In this document: in pieces, positions 35,018 through 42,910 of the stretch
How positions within the stretch are numbered: the stretch's first letter is position 1
Layout: the number at the start of each line of letters is the position of its first letter
Assembly (NCBI GenBank): GCA_020199775.1
Contig: JAIVJZ010000004.1
Span: 248,001-312,000, forward strand
Source: Acidobacteriota bacterium
GTDB lineage: Bacteria; Acidobacteriota; Blastocatellia; Pyrinomonadales; Pyrinomonadaceae
Direction of reading: 5' to 3'
Length of the DNA: 64,000 bases
Notes under the pieces: model-generated
Seen by the model: the letters and a program-made list of their open reading frames with translations, nothing else
Told to the model about the DNA's origin: nothing
Databases searched by the model: none
Translations under genes and position numbers: made by a program

Positions 35018-37301
35018 GATCACCGCGCTCTACGTTGGCTCAAGCCTGCTCGCGCCGCTCAAACAGGCCGAGCGTGACATCGAGCGCACTTACGCGGCGG
35101 GGTTGCGTATCGCGGCCTACAACTTCGGCGCGCCTTTGGACGAGGCGCAGTGGCGAGAGATCGAACGTGAGTTGGGCGAGTCGCAAGTGGTCTTCGTGAT
35201 CCACGTGACGGACGGCGAGAACGCGGGGCGGCTGATCCCGCTGCTGGAAAAATATAGGGCGTCGCACCGCGCGGTTATCGTCATCAACTGCATGCCGGAG
35301 TTGATGCGCCTCACGCGCATGGGGCGTTTGCAGTTCGGGCGTGACACGGCGGCGGCGGCGCAAGGGACTGTCGAGGGGGGGCGCGAGGCGGAAGATGAGA
35401 GCGAAGGCGGGGCGGGCGAGGGCATGGCGCGGCGTCTGGCCGGGCGCGTCGGGGCGTGGATGGGCGAGCAGGCGCGCGCCAGACGCCGCGGGCGCAAGAA
35501 GAAGAAGAAGTCGAGCCACACGCAATACCTGCGTTACATCGAGCGGCTGCCCGCGCTGTTGCGCGTCGTGCCGAACGCCGGACGCCTGCGCGACGCGAAG
35601 AATTACCTCTCCATCTTTTGCTACTTCCTGCAACCCACGCCCGCCAATATTCGCGCGATGCTGCTCGTCGCGCTCAAGCATTACGCGGCGGACAGACGCT
35701 TCGAGCGGATTGAACTTCCACCGCCGGAATCCATGCCCGCCGTCGCCGTCTATCACCCTGATGCGCCCGCGCTGTTCGAGTCGTTCGAGTCTTACCGCTC
35801 GTGGTACGAGCGGCGCGCGGGCAAGACCGGGAAGATGCGACTCGATTCGGAGAAGACCGTCGGCCTGCTGTTGATGCGGCCGCAGATCGTGAGCGGCGCG
35901 CACGCGCACTACGACGCGCTGATCCGCGCGGTCGAAGCAGAGGGCTTGGCGACCGTCCCCGCGATCTCGACCTTTATGGACAACCGCGAGGCGTGCGAGA
36001 TGTTCTTCGTCGAGAAGACGCAAGCGACGGGGCGGAAGGGTAAAGGGCGCGCGCGGTTGAAACGGACGGAAAGCGGAACGGTCGAGCAGACGGACGACTC
36101 TCAGGCGGGGCGCAGGTCGCGCGTGAGCCAGATCGTGTCGCTCACGGGCTTCAGCTTCGTCGGCGGCCCGGCGATGAACGACAGCGAAGCGGCGGTCGAA
36201 TTCCTGCGCGAGTTGAACGTGCCTTTCCGCTCGGCGGTGAGTCTGGACGTGCAGACGATTGAGGCGTGGCGCGATTCGTGGACGGGGCTGAACCCGGTGC
36301 AGGCGGGGATGCAGATCGCCATCCCGGAAATAGACGGCGCGACCGAGCCGTTCGTCTACGGCGGCATGTCTCAGGCGAGCGCGTCGCCGCTCCCGCTCGA
36401 AGAACGTTGCCGCCGCATCGCGCGCCGTCTCGCGAAGTGGAATCGCTTGCAGACCGCGCCGCGCGCCGAGCTCAAACTCGCGCTCGTCGCCTTTTGCTTC
36501 CCGCCGAACAAAGGCAACGTCGGAACCGCCGCCGACCTCGACGTGTTTCCGAGCCTCTGGGAGATGCTCGTGCGTTTGCGAAGCGAGGGCTACCACGTCG
36601 AAGTGCCGTCGGGCGCGGACGAGTTGCGCGAGCGACTTCTCGGCGGCAACGCCGATTCCTTCGGCGCGACGACGAACATCGCTCACCGGATGACCGTGGA
36701 AGAATACCGCCGCCTGTGCCCGTTCGCGCCGGAGATCGAAGCGGAGTGGGGAACTGCGCCGGGGGCGATCAACTCATTCGGCGGCACGCTCCTCATACAG
36801 GGTTTGCAACTCGGCAACGTCTTCGTCGGCGTGCAGCCGACCTTCGGCTATGAAGGCGACCCGATGAAGATGTTGATGGCGCGCAGCGGCGCGCCGCACC
36901 ACGGCTTCGCGGCGTTCTACGCCTTCATCGAAAAAGTATTCCGCGCGGATTCGGTGGTGCATGTCGGCACGCACGGGGCTTTGGAATTCATGCCGGGCAA
37001 ACAGGTGGGGCTGTCGGAGAGTTGCTGGCCGGATCGGCTCGTCGGCGAGTTGCCGAATCTCTACATCTACAGCGTCAACAACCCCTCGGAAGGCTCAATC
37101 GCGCGCCGACGCTCCTACGCGGAATTGATCTCTTATTTGACGCCGCCCGTCGAAGACGCGGGCGTCTACCGCGAACTGGCCGCGCTCAAAGAACTGCTCC
37201 TCGCCTACCGGCAGACGACCGACGAGCGCGAGCGCGAGCAACTGTTTCAGACGATTGACGAACACGCCGCCTCGCTTCATTTAGTCGCCGGGGGCGGGTG
37301 A
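35001..37301 (+). CDS. bchH: Magnesium chelatase subunit H, N-terminal half (encoded second)
   Basis: 766 aa starting at TTG 35001, supported by GGAGG 6 nt upstream within the end of the previous gene. The start ITALYVGSSLLAPLKQAERD and INCMPELMRLTRMGRL match the BchH N-terminal domain; there is a Lys/Arg-rich insert near residues 110-175. The later GFSFVGGPAMNDSEAA, FVGVQPTFGYEGDPMKML and MPGKQVGLSESCWPDRL (from about residue 664) are diagnostic of BchH/ChlH, and it ends TIDEHAASLHLVAGGG just before the junction at which the other half begins. Both halves together total 1,349 aa, about full-length BchH. The two subunits would have to assemble after translation. A complete catalytic pair is present, so I do not call it a pseudogene. 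Confidence 0.88.
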   Translation: MKASLKITALYVGSSLLAPLKQAERDIERTYAAGLRIAAYNFGAPLDEAQWREIERELGESQVVFVIHVTDGENAGRLIPLLEKYRASHRAVIVINCMPELMRLTRMGRLQFGRDTAAAAQGTVEGGREAEDESEGGAGEGMARRLAGRVGAWMGEQARARRRGRKKKKKSSHTQYLRYIERLPALLRVVPNAGRLRDAKNYLSIFCYFLQPTPANIRAMLLVALKHYAADRRFERIELPPPESMPAVAVYHPDAPALFESFESYRSWYERRAGKTGKMRLDSEKTVGLLLMRPQIVSGAHAHYDALIRAVEAEGLATVPAISTFMDNREACEMFFVEKTQATGRKGKGRARLKRTESGTVEQTDDSQAGRRSRVSQIVSLTGFSFVGGPAMNDSEAAVEFLRELNVPFRSAVSLDVQTIEAWRDSWTGLNPVQAGMQIAIPEIDGATEPFVYGGMSQASASPLPLEERCRRIARRLAKWNRLQTAPRAELKLALVAFCFPPNKGNVGTAADLDVFPSLWEMLVRLRSEGYHVEVPSGADELRERLLGGNADSFGATTNIAHRMTVEEYRRLCPFAPEIEAEWGTAPGAINSFGGTLLIQGLQLGNVFVGVQPTFGYEGDPMKMLMARSGAPHHGFAAFYAFIEKVFRADSVVHVGTHGALEFMPGKQVGLSESCWPDRLVGELPNLYIYSVNNPSEGSIARRRSYAELISYLTPPVEDAGVYRELAALKELLLAYRQTTDEREREQLFQTIDEHAASLHLVAGGG

Positions 37302-37318
37302 GCGGGGCGGGTCGGAAG

Positions 37319-37627
37319 TTATGAATCGGCGGAGTCAGCCGCGCGCCGGATTTCGCGTTTGAATTCCGACGGCGTGAGGCGGTGTTTGAAAGTTGCGACG
37401 CCGTTGATGAGGACGACGGGAATATCCCATCCGTAGCGACGGGTGAGGCCGGGGTCGAGATCGATGTTGATTTCGCGGAGCGCGTATTCATCTTCGCAAC
37501 GGGCAGCGAGCATCGCCTGTTTTGCCTCGTCGCAGAGGTGGCAGCCGGGTCGCGTGTAGAGCGTCACCTGCGCCTTCTGTGGATCGTGCGTGGTGTTCGT
37601 CTTGTTCGTTTCGTTCGTCTCGTCCAT
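37319..37627 (-). CDS. Glutaredoxin-like protein
   Basis: 102 aa. After a 17-residue Thr/Asn-rich start comes VTLYTRPGCHLCDEAKQAML with the CxxC redox pair CHLC, then the cis-Pro loop DIPVVLINGVATFKH. It is in the DUF836/glutaredoxin-like group of small thiol-disulfide proteins. Convergent with the bchH locus, with only 17 bp between their stop codons. Role in the cytoplasm; partner unknown. Confidence 0.82.
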   Translation of the reverse strand: MDETNETNKTNTTHDPQKAQVTLYTRPGCHLCDEAKQAMLAARCEDEYALREINIDLDPGLTRRYGWDIPVVLINGVATFKHRLTPSEFKREIRRAADSADS

Positions 37628-37684
37628 GTTCGTCGCGCTTTGAAGTTTGCGCGGCGCAAACTCAGCGCAAAAAATGGCCTCGTC

Positions 37685-38092
37685 CTAATTCGACGGGTGG
37701 GTGACGAGACGTGCGAGCAGGTTCTTCAACTGGCCGGGTTCTTCGAGGTAGGTGATCCAATCGTTGCCGCCGACGTTCACGTCCGTGCCTTCCACGTCCG
37801 CGCCGTACTTCTCCGCCATCACGACGAGCGGCGTCCCGCTGTCATACCGTGCGCGCTCGCGTATCCTGCGCCCGATGCCCAAGACCTCGTCCACAGGCTT
37901 GCCGACGAGATCGATGAGCACTATGTCCGCCGGCAATCCGCCCCGCCCCAATCTGTCCAACGCGTCTTCCTCATCCAACGCGACGAGCACGCGGTAGCCG
38001 TGACGTGTGAGGTTCTGCTTCAACACATGGCGCGTGTCGTCGTCCTCTTCGATTAAAAAGATGCAAGGTTGATTTAAGCGTTCGATGGTCAT
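37685..38092 (-). CDS. Stand-alone response-regulator receiver protein
   Basis: 135 aa, single CheY-like domain. IFLIEEDDDTRHVLKQNL supplies the acidic pocket, and DIVLIDLVGKPVDE supplies the phospho-acceptor Asp; TPLVVMAEKYG holds the Thr-like position and the lysine is in the region after it (VNVGGNDWITYLEEPG in place of the usual K-P), so the conserved Lys is not evident. No output domain. It is probably co-transcribed with the glutaredoxin gene 57 bp downstream. The cognate kinase is unknown. Confidence 0.78.
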   Translation of the reverse strand: MTIERLNQPCIFLIEEDDDTRHVLKQNLTRHGYRVLVALDEEDALDRLGRGGLPADIVLIDLVGKPVDEVLGIGRRIRERARYDSGTPLVVMAEKYGADVEGTDVNVGGNDWITYLEEPGQLKNLLARLVTHPSN

Positions 38093-38328
38093 ATTCGCCC
38101 CAAACTGTAAGAGAACATTATAACGCCCCCGCCCGCGCTTTTCGGTACGGAATCCGACATTGCAATAAATCGGACTAAGTAGACGGGCATACTGTGTTTA
38201 ATGTGGACATATGTTAGGATGTCATTCTGAAGTTTATTAAACCCTTACGACACTAGGTTCAGCTTATGGACCTTAGCCTTACTGCCGCCGACGATTGACC
38301 GACGTAACCGCCGGCATAAAGGCTCCCA

Positions 38329-39060
38329 ATGTCAACGCACACTGGCTCGACCTTGCCTACCTCAAACCGGATTCTCAACGCCCTGCCACGCGAAGAGTAC
38401 GAACGCCTCGCGGCTTATTTAGAGCCGGTCGAGATGCCGCTCGGCGAAGTCCTGTATCACCCGAACGAACCCATCTCGCACGTCTATTTCCCGAACCGCG
38501 GTACGGTCTCCATCATCTGCACGTTTGAAGACGGCAAAAGCGTCGAAGCAGGGATGGTGGGCAACGAAGGCATGTTCGGCGTGGGCGTCTTTCTGGGGAG
38601 CATCACGTCGCCGCTGGAAGCCGTCGTGCAACTGCCGGGCGAAGGCTACAGGATGCACGCCGACGTGTTACGAGCAGAGTTCAAGCGGGGCGAGCACCTA
38701 CAGGATTTACTGCTGCGCTACACGCAAGCCCTCATCATCCAGCTCGCGCAGACGGCCGCCTGCAACCGCGCCCATCCTATTGACGGGCGGCTGGCGCGCT
38801 GGTTGTTGATGTGTCAGGACAGGGCGCAAGCCTCTGAGTTGCAACTGACGCACGAGTTCATCGCCATCATGCTCGGCACGCGGCGAGCCGGGGTAAGTGA
38901 AGCGGCGGCCAAACTTCAGGACGATAGTGTGATTAGATACCGGCGCGGCCACGTGAACCTCCTCGACCGGCGGAAGTTGGAAGCGTATTCTTGTGAATGC
39001 TACGAGATCGTGAAGAAGGAGTTCGACCGTCTGCTCGGCACGAACGGTTACGCCTCATAA
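38329..39060 (+). CDS. Crp/Fnr-family transcriptional regulator
   Basis: 243 aa. Residues 15-130 form a cyclic-nucleotide-binding-like beta roll (HVYFPNRGTVSIICTFEDGK, VGNEGMFGVGVFLGS). A dimerisation helix follows, then a helix-turn-helix of the Crp type (LQLTHEFIAIMLGTRRAGVS) near residue 175. No Fe-S cysteine cluster like Fnr is visible; the few Cys are scattered. It lies immediately upstream of the respiratory cluster and points the same way, so it may control it, but 347 bp separate them and no operator was identified. Confidence 0.85.
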   Translation: MSTHTGSTLPTSNRILNALPREEYERLAAYLEPVEMPLGEVLYHPNEPISHVYFPNRGTVSIICTFEDGKSVEAGMVGNEGMFGVGVFLGSITSPLEAVVQLPGEGYRMHADVLRAEFKRGEHLQDLLLRYTQALIIQLAQTAACNRAHPIDGRLARWLLMCQDRAQASELQLTHEFIAIMLGTRRAGVSEAAAKLQDDSVIRYRRGHVNLLDRRKLEAYSCECYEIVKKEFDRLLGTNGYAS

Positions 39061-39407
39061 GACGTAATCATAAGACGTAATCCCGCCCGCGCCGTTTATT
39101 TGTCCGGGGCAAAACTTAATCCTCTTTTCCTCAACTCAAATCGAACCACCGCCCCAAAAATACAGCTTGCCACAAGACCGTGAAAAGGGTATAAAATGCG
39201 GACACGCAAGAGCCGCTTATTATAATTTCATTGGCTCGGTAGCTCTTCTAAGCAACGCATAGCATTCGAATACCTGACGCGGAGAGAGGTTATTACTCTT
39301 TTGTGGAGAGTCCTACCAACTCTCTCCGGTAAGGCTTACAAGGGGTTTGTCTATCTCCTGAACGTGTGAGCGCGCTCGCCTCACATTTCCTAACACGGAG
39401 GTTGCGT
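39061..39407 (+). other. Leader and promoter region of the respiratory cluster
   Basis: 347 bp with no gene. It contains a well-formed sigma-70 promoter (39167-39195) and the ribosome site of the Rieske gene (GGAGG at 39397-39401). The transcribed leader of about 200 nt has no motif I recognise. Confidence 0.6.
39167..39195 (+). promoter_or_regulatory. Putative sigma-70 promoter of Rieske-cytochrome b operon
   Basis: TTGCCA (39167-39172), a 17-bp spacer and TATAAA (39190-39195). Confidence 0.65.
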
Positions 39408-40526
39408 TTGGACAGCGAAAACAACCCTGACCACCCGGTCGAGAATGCGGAAGGCGCATCAGCGGCCGACAACACACAAGCCGCAACCGCTGCGCCCGCG
39501 GATACGAGCGGCGCGGCCGATGCCGCGCCCTCCGGCGGTGAAACTGCCGAAGAGAAGCGCGCGCGGCAGATGGCCGAAATCAAGGCCAAAGCCGCCGCCA
39601 GAATGGCCGCGAAGGGCGGCGCGACTCCCAAGCCCGAAACCTCAACCGCACAGACCGAAACCGCCGCCGCCGCGCCGCCGTCGTCGTCCGCGACGCCCGC
39701 GCCCCCGGACGCGCCCTCCGGCGAGACGCCCGAAGAGAAACGCGCGCGCATCATGGCCGAGGCGAAAGCCAAGGCCGCCGCGAAGATGGCCGCCGCGAAA
39801 GGCAACGCCGCCGCGAGCGAATCCCCGTCCGCGACTCCGGCCCCGGCCGGGACGGTCGCGCCGACGGCCGCGAAAGTTCCATCCACGCCGCCGCAGGAAG
39901 TGCCGAGCGGCACGCCGCCCGCCGCGCGCGTCGCACCGGGCGCGGCCAAAACTTCGACGACCCCGACGGCGAGCGTCGCCAAAGGCATCCCGCAGCCCGT
40001 CGCCGCCAAACAACACCCGACCGTCGTGGACACCATCCCCGACCCGCCCATCAACAAGATGCGCCGCCGCATCGTCTGGGCGAGCATCATCGGTTTCATG
40101 GCGACGAGCTTGTTGATGTTCTTCCGCTTCTTCCTGCCGCGCACGATCTTCGAGCCGTCGAGCATCTTCCGCGTCGGCTTCCCCGGCGATTACGGCATCG
40201 GCGTCGATACGAAGTACCAGCAGTTGTACCGCATTTGGGTCGTCAAAACTTCCGACCGCCTGTTCGTCATCAACGCGGTCTGCACGCACCTCGGCTGCAC
40301 GCCCGACTGGAAGGCCAGCGAAAACAAGTTCAAGTGTCCGTGTCACGGCAGCGGCTACGACAGCGAGGGCATCAACTTTGAAGGCCCCGCCCCGCGCCCG
40401 ATGGATCGCGCCCACGTCGAACTCGACGCGGAAGGCCAGATCGTCGTCAACAAGGGCATCCTCTACGACTGGCCGAAGGGGGGCGAGAACAAGTTCGACA
40501 AAGAGACTGCATTCATACCTCTATAA
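39408..40526 (+). CDS. Rieske iron-sulfur protein with repeated N-terminal extension
   Basis: 372 aa starting at TTG 39408, with GGAGG 6 nt before it; an upstream ATG at 39366 lacks such a site. Residues 1-200 are Ala/Pro/Lys-rich and contain two copies of an EEKRARxMAExKAKAA motif. A single membrane helix (IVWASIIGFMATSLLMFFRF) follows. The C-terminal Rieske domain has CTHLGC (Cys292, His294, Cys297) and CPCHGS (Cys310, Cys312, His313), the full ligand set plus disulfide. It carries electrons from quinol to cytochrome c in a bc/b6f-type complex. First gene of that complex here. Confidence 0.93.
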   Translation: MDSENNPDHPVENAEGASAADNTQAATAAPADTSGAADAAPSGGETAEEKRARQMAEIKAKAAARMAAKGGATPKPETSTAQTETAAAAPPSSSATPAPPDAPSGETPEEKRARIMAEAKAKAAAKMAAAKGNAAASESPSATPAPAGTVAPTAAKVPSTPPQEVPSGTPPAARVAPGAAKTSTTPTASVAKGIPQPVAAKQHPTVVDTIPDPPINKMRRRIVWASIIGFMATSLLMFFRFFLPRTIFEPSSIFRVGFPGDYGIGVDTKYQQLYRIWVVKTSDRLFVINAVCTHLGCTPDWKASENKFKCPCHGSGYDSEGINFEGPAPRPMDRAHVELDAEGQIVVNKGILYDWPKGGENKFDKETAFIPL

Positions 40527-40531
40527 AGTTT

Positions 40532-40579
40532 CATCAAGCGGGTTTTTCTTCAAGCGGGTTTTTCTTCAAGCGGGTTTCT
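40532..40579 (+). repeat. Three tandem 16-nt repeats
   Basis: CATCAAGCGGGTTTTT, CTTCAAGCGGGTTTTT and CTTCAAGCGGGTTTCT follow the Rieske stop in the spacer before the cytochrome b gene. The T-runs could act as pause sites. Confidence 0.7.
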
Positions 40580-40701
40580 CATAAGGTCGCCGCAATCGGC
40601 CTCATAACAGTACGAGTCATGCGATCTCCGGGTGAGTTCGACGGTCGCAGTTTATTTGTCGGCCAGTTTCGTGTTTGCGCCCAAAGACAGGAGTGATGGG
40701 G

Positions 40702-41769
40702 ATGGATTCTGAACGTCCTGACGAGAAGGAAGGCCAGCCGAAGGCGGGGAACGGCGCGCCGCAAAAGCCCGCAGACCCGAACGACCCGGAGGGCATCAAG
40801 TCGCTCCTGAGAGCCGCGTCCGGCGTGCCGGCCGGAAGCCGGAAGGCCGTGCCTGCCGAGACGACGGCGGCGGCGACGACCGAGGAGGGCGGCCGCGCGT
40901 CCACGGCCGACTTCATCAGTAAAACCAGGAAACAGGGACTCGCGCTCAAAGACCGCGCCATTCAAGAGGCGGAGACTTACAAAGACCCGCAGCAGACGCA
41001 ACTCTGGAAGTCGATCTTCCGCGTCTCGCACGACCGCTCAGACCCACGCAACCGTTCGCTCGCGATCCTCTCGAACGTCTTCCTGCATCTCCACCCCGCG
41101 AAGATCAACCGCGACGCCGTGCGCTACGGTTTCACCTGGGGCATGGGCGGCATCACGTTCTACCTCTTCATCGTCCTCACCTTCACGGGCGTGCTGTTGA
41201 TGTTCTACTACCACCCGACGAAGGTGCAGGCGTTTCGCGACATTCTCTATCTCGAACACGACGTGCCGTTCGGCAAACTCCTGCGCAACATGCACCGCTG
41301 GGCGGCGCACCTGATGGTCATCACCACTTGGCTCCACATGTTCCGCGTCGTGCTCACGGGTTCTTACAAGCGGCCGCGCGAGTTCAACTGGTGCGTCGGC
41401 GTCGTGCTGCTCGTGCTGACGCTCCTGCTCTCTTTCACGGGGTATCTCTTGCCCGACGATCAACTCGGCTTCTGGGCGGTGACGGTGGGCACGAACATGG
41501 CGCGCGCCACGCCCATGTTCGGCAGCGAAGGCCCCTTCGGGCCGCAACTCGGCATGACGCCTTACAACGACGTGCGCTTCGGTTTGCTCGGCGGCTCCAT
41601 CGTGGACGCGAACGCGCTCCTGCGTTCCTACATCTGGCACTGCATCGGCATCCCGCTCGTCGCCTCGATCTTCATGGCCGTCCACTTCTGGCGCATACGC
41701 AAAGACGGCGGCATCTCCGGCCCCGCGCCCGTGATGCTCGAAGCGGAAATGAAAGCGACGAAGAAATAA
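40702..41769 (+). CDS. petB: Cytochrome b6-type subunit of quinol oxidoreductase
   Basis: 355 aa from the ATG at 40702 (AGGAG 8 nt upstream). About 120 charged residues precede four membrane helices. Heme ligands: His198 and His212 in helix B (NMHRWAAHLMVITTW), 14 apart, and His313 and His328 in helix D, 15 apart, the longer spacing typical of b6-type proteins. The helix-C region reads LLSFTGYLLPDDQLGFWAVT. Lacking helices 5-8, it needs the next gene product as subunit IV. Part of the respiratory cluster; the long soluble N-terminus is unusual. Confidence 0.92.
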   Translation: MDSERPDEKEGQPKAGNGAPQKPADPNDPEGIKSLLRAASGVPAGSRKAVPAETTAAATTEEGGRASTADFISKTRKQGLALKDRAIQEAETYKDPQQTQLWKSIFRVSHDRSDPRNRSLAILSNVFLHLHPAKINRDAVRYGFTWGMGGITFYLFIVLTFTGVLLMFYYHPTKVQAFRDILYLEHDVPFGKLLRNMHRWAAHLMVITTWLHMFRVVLTGSYKRPREFNWCVGVVLLVLTLLLSFTGYLLPDDQLGFWAVTVGTNMARATPMFGSEGPFGPQLGMTPYNDVRFGLLGGSIVDANALLRSYIWHCIGIPLVASIFMAVHFWRIRKDGGISGPAPVMLEAEMKATKK

Positions 41770-41770
41770 C

Positions 41771-41852
41771 GATGAAGTAGGAACGATGAACGATGAATGA
41801 AAGATAACTGCGTTGGGCTTTTTATTCATCGTTCATCGTTCCTACTTCATCC
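41771..41852. repeat. Heptamer-unit hairpin F (GAACGAT family)
   Basis: Left arm GATGAAGTAGGAACGATG with further AACGATGAA units and a right arm (41822-41852) that complements it over at least 28 bases. It begins right after the petB-like stop and ends 12 bp before the subunit-IV start. Confidence 0.85.
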
Positions 41853-41864
41853 TTTGAGGTTGCT

Positions 41865-42884
41865 ATGGACTGGCATCAACTCTGGAAAATCACATCTGCG
41901 CCGGACAACGTGCCGATTGTGGGCATGTTGTTCCTCGTCCCGTTCTTCACGTGGTACGGGCTGAAGCAGGCGCGCGAGAACGACAAGTTGATCGCCGAAC
42001 TCGAAAACGACCCGGCGAAGGCCAAGACGCACCACCGCAAAACTTTGCCGTGGCGTCCGGGTTGGGCGCGCGAGTTGCACGTCTGGCCGTTCCTCGTGCG
42101 CGTGGAGTTTCTCGCCGCCGTGATCGTGACGGCCATCCTCTTCATCTGGTCGATCACGCTCGACGCGCCGCTCGAAGAACCGGCCAACCCGAATCTGACG
42201 ATGAACCCCTCGAAAGCGCCGTGGTACTTCCTCGGCCTACAGGAGATGCTCGTCTATTTCGACCCGTGGATCGCGGGCGTCGTGATGCCGTCGCTGATGA
42301 TGGTCGGCCTGATGGTCTTCCCGTACGTTGACTCTAACCCGCTCGGCAACGGCTACTACACGATCCGGCAGCGCAGGTTTGCCCTCGCCATGTTCGGCAT
42401 CGGGTGGGTCACGTGGATCATCCTGATCGTGATCGGCACGTTTATCCGCGGCCCGGGCTGGGTCTGGTTCTGGCCGGGGCAGACCTGGGATCACAACGCC
42501 GTCGTCTTTGATAAGAATCAGGATTTGCACGACGTGTTCGGCATCACGCACGCTAATTTCGGAGACGCCGCGATCTGGATGCAGATCATCTTCGGCGCGA
42601 TGGTGGTCGGCCTGTTCTACCTGCTGGCGGGTCTGTTCCTGCACTGGCTGATGAAGAGAGGCCCTTTGAAGTTGAAGTACCTCAGGTCGTGGCGGGAGCT
42701 TAAGCAGTGGGCGACGACGCCCGACCGCCTGGAGACCAGCCTGCTCGCCCGCACGAGCGTGCTGCAATACCTGACGTTCCAGTTTTTCGCCATTTCGGTG
42801 CTGATCGCGCTGCCGGTCAAAATCCTGCTGCGGCTGGCTTTCACGATCAAGTACGTGTGGGTAACGCCCTGGTTTAATGTCTGA
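41865..42884 (+). CDS. Cytochrome b subunit IV-like protein (quinol side)
   Basis: 339 aa with TGAGG before the ATG. After a membrane helix and a charged loop come about four further helices. The segment KAPWYFLGLQEMLVYFDPW corresponds to the PEWY-type loop of subunit IV/cytochrome b C-terminal half, with the E of PEWY replaced here by A (APWY). It completes the b-type core begun by the preceding gene. The C-terminal stretch SVLIALPVKILLRLAFTIKY is another membrane helix. Longer than cyanobacterial subunit IV (about 160 aa), with extra helices of unknown role. Confidence 0.85.
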   Translation: MDWHQLWKITSAPDNVPIVGMLFLVPFFTWYGLKQARENDKLIAELENDPAKAKTHHRKTLPWRPGWARELHVWPFLVRVEFLAAVIVTAILFIWSITLDAPLEEPANPNLTMNPSKAPWYFLGLQEMLVYFDPWIAGVVMPSLMMVGLMVFPYVDSNPLGNGYYTIRQRRFALAMFGIGWVTWIILIVIGTFIRGPGWVWFWPGQTWDHNAVVFDKNQDLHDVFGITHANFGDAAIWMQIIFGAMVVGLFYLLAGLFLHWLMKRGPLKLKYLRSWRELKQWATTPDRLETSLLARTSVLQYLTFQFFAISVLIALPVKILLRLAFTIKYVWVTPWFNV

Positions 42885-42910
42885 ACCCGATTCCCTGGAG
42901 GGAGACGAAG

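Noticed and set aside
33266-37301. BchH pieces as one gene broken by a frameshift
   Set aside because: A frameshift would leave the halves in normal N-to-C order; here the order is reversed and each half begins with its own start.
33266-37301. CobN (cobaltochelatase) in place of BchH
   Set aside because: ChlH/BchH-specific segments such as PGKQVGLSESCWPD and the C-terminal RSVEETIRLE, TKTLNPKWYEGML favour BchH; a cobalt role is not fully excluded.
40532-40579. Three 16-nt repeats as a further heptamer element
   Set aside because: The period is 16, not 7, and there is no inverted partner.
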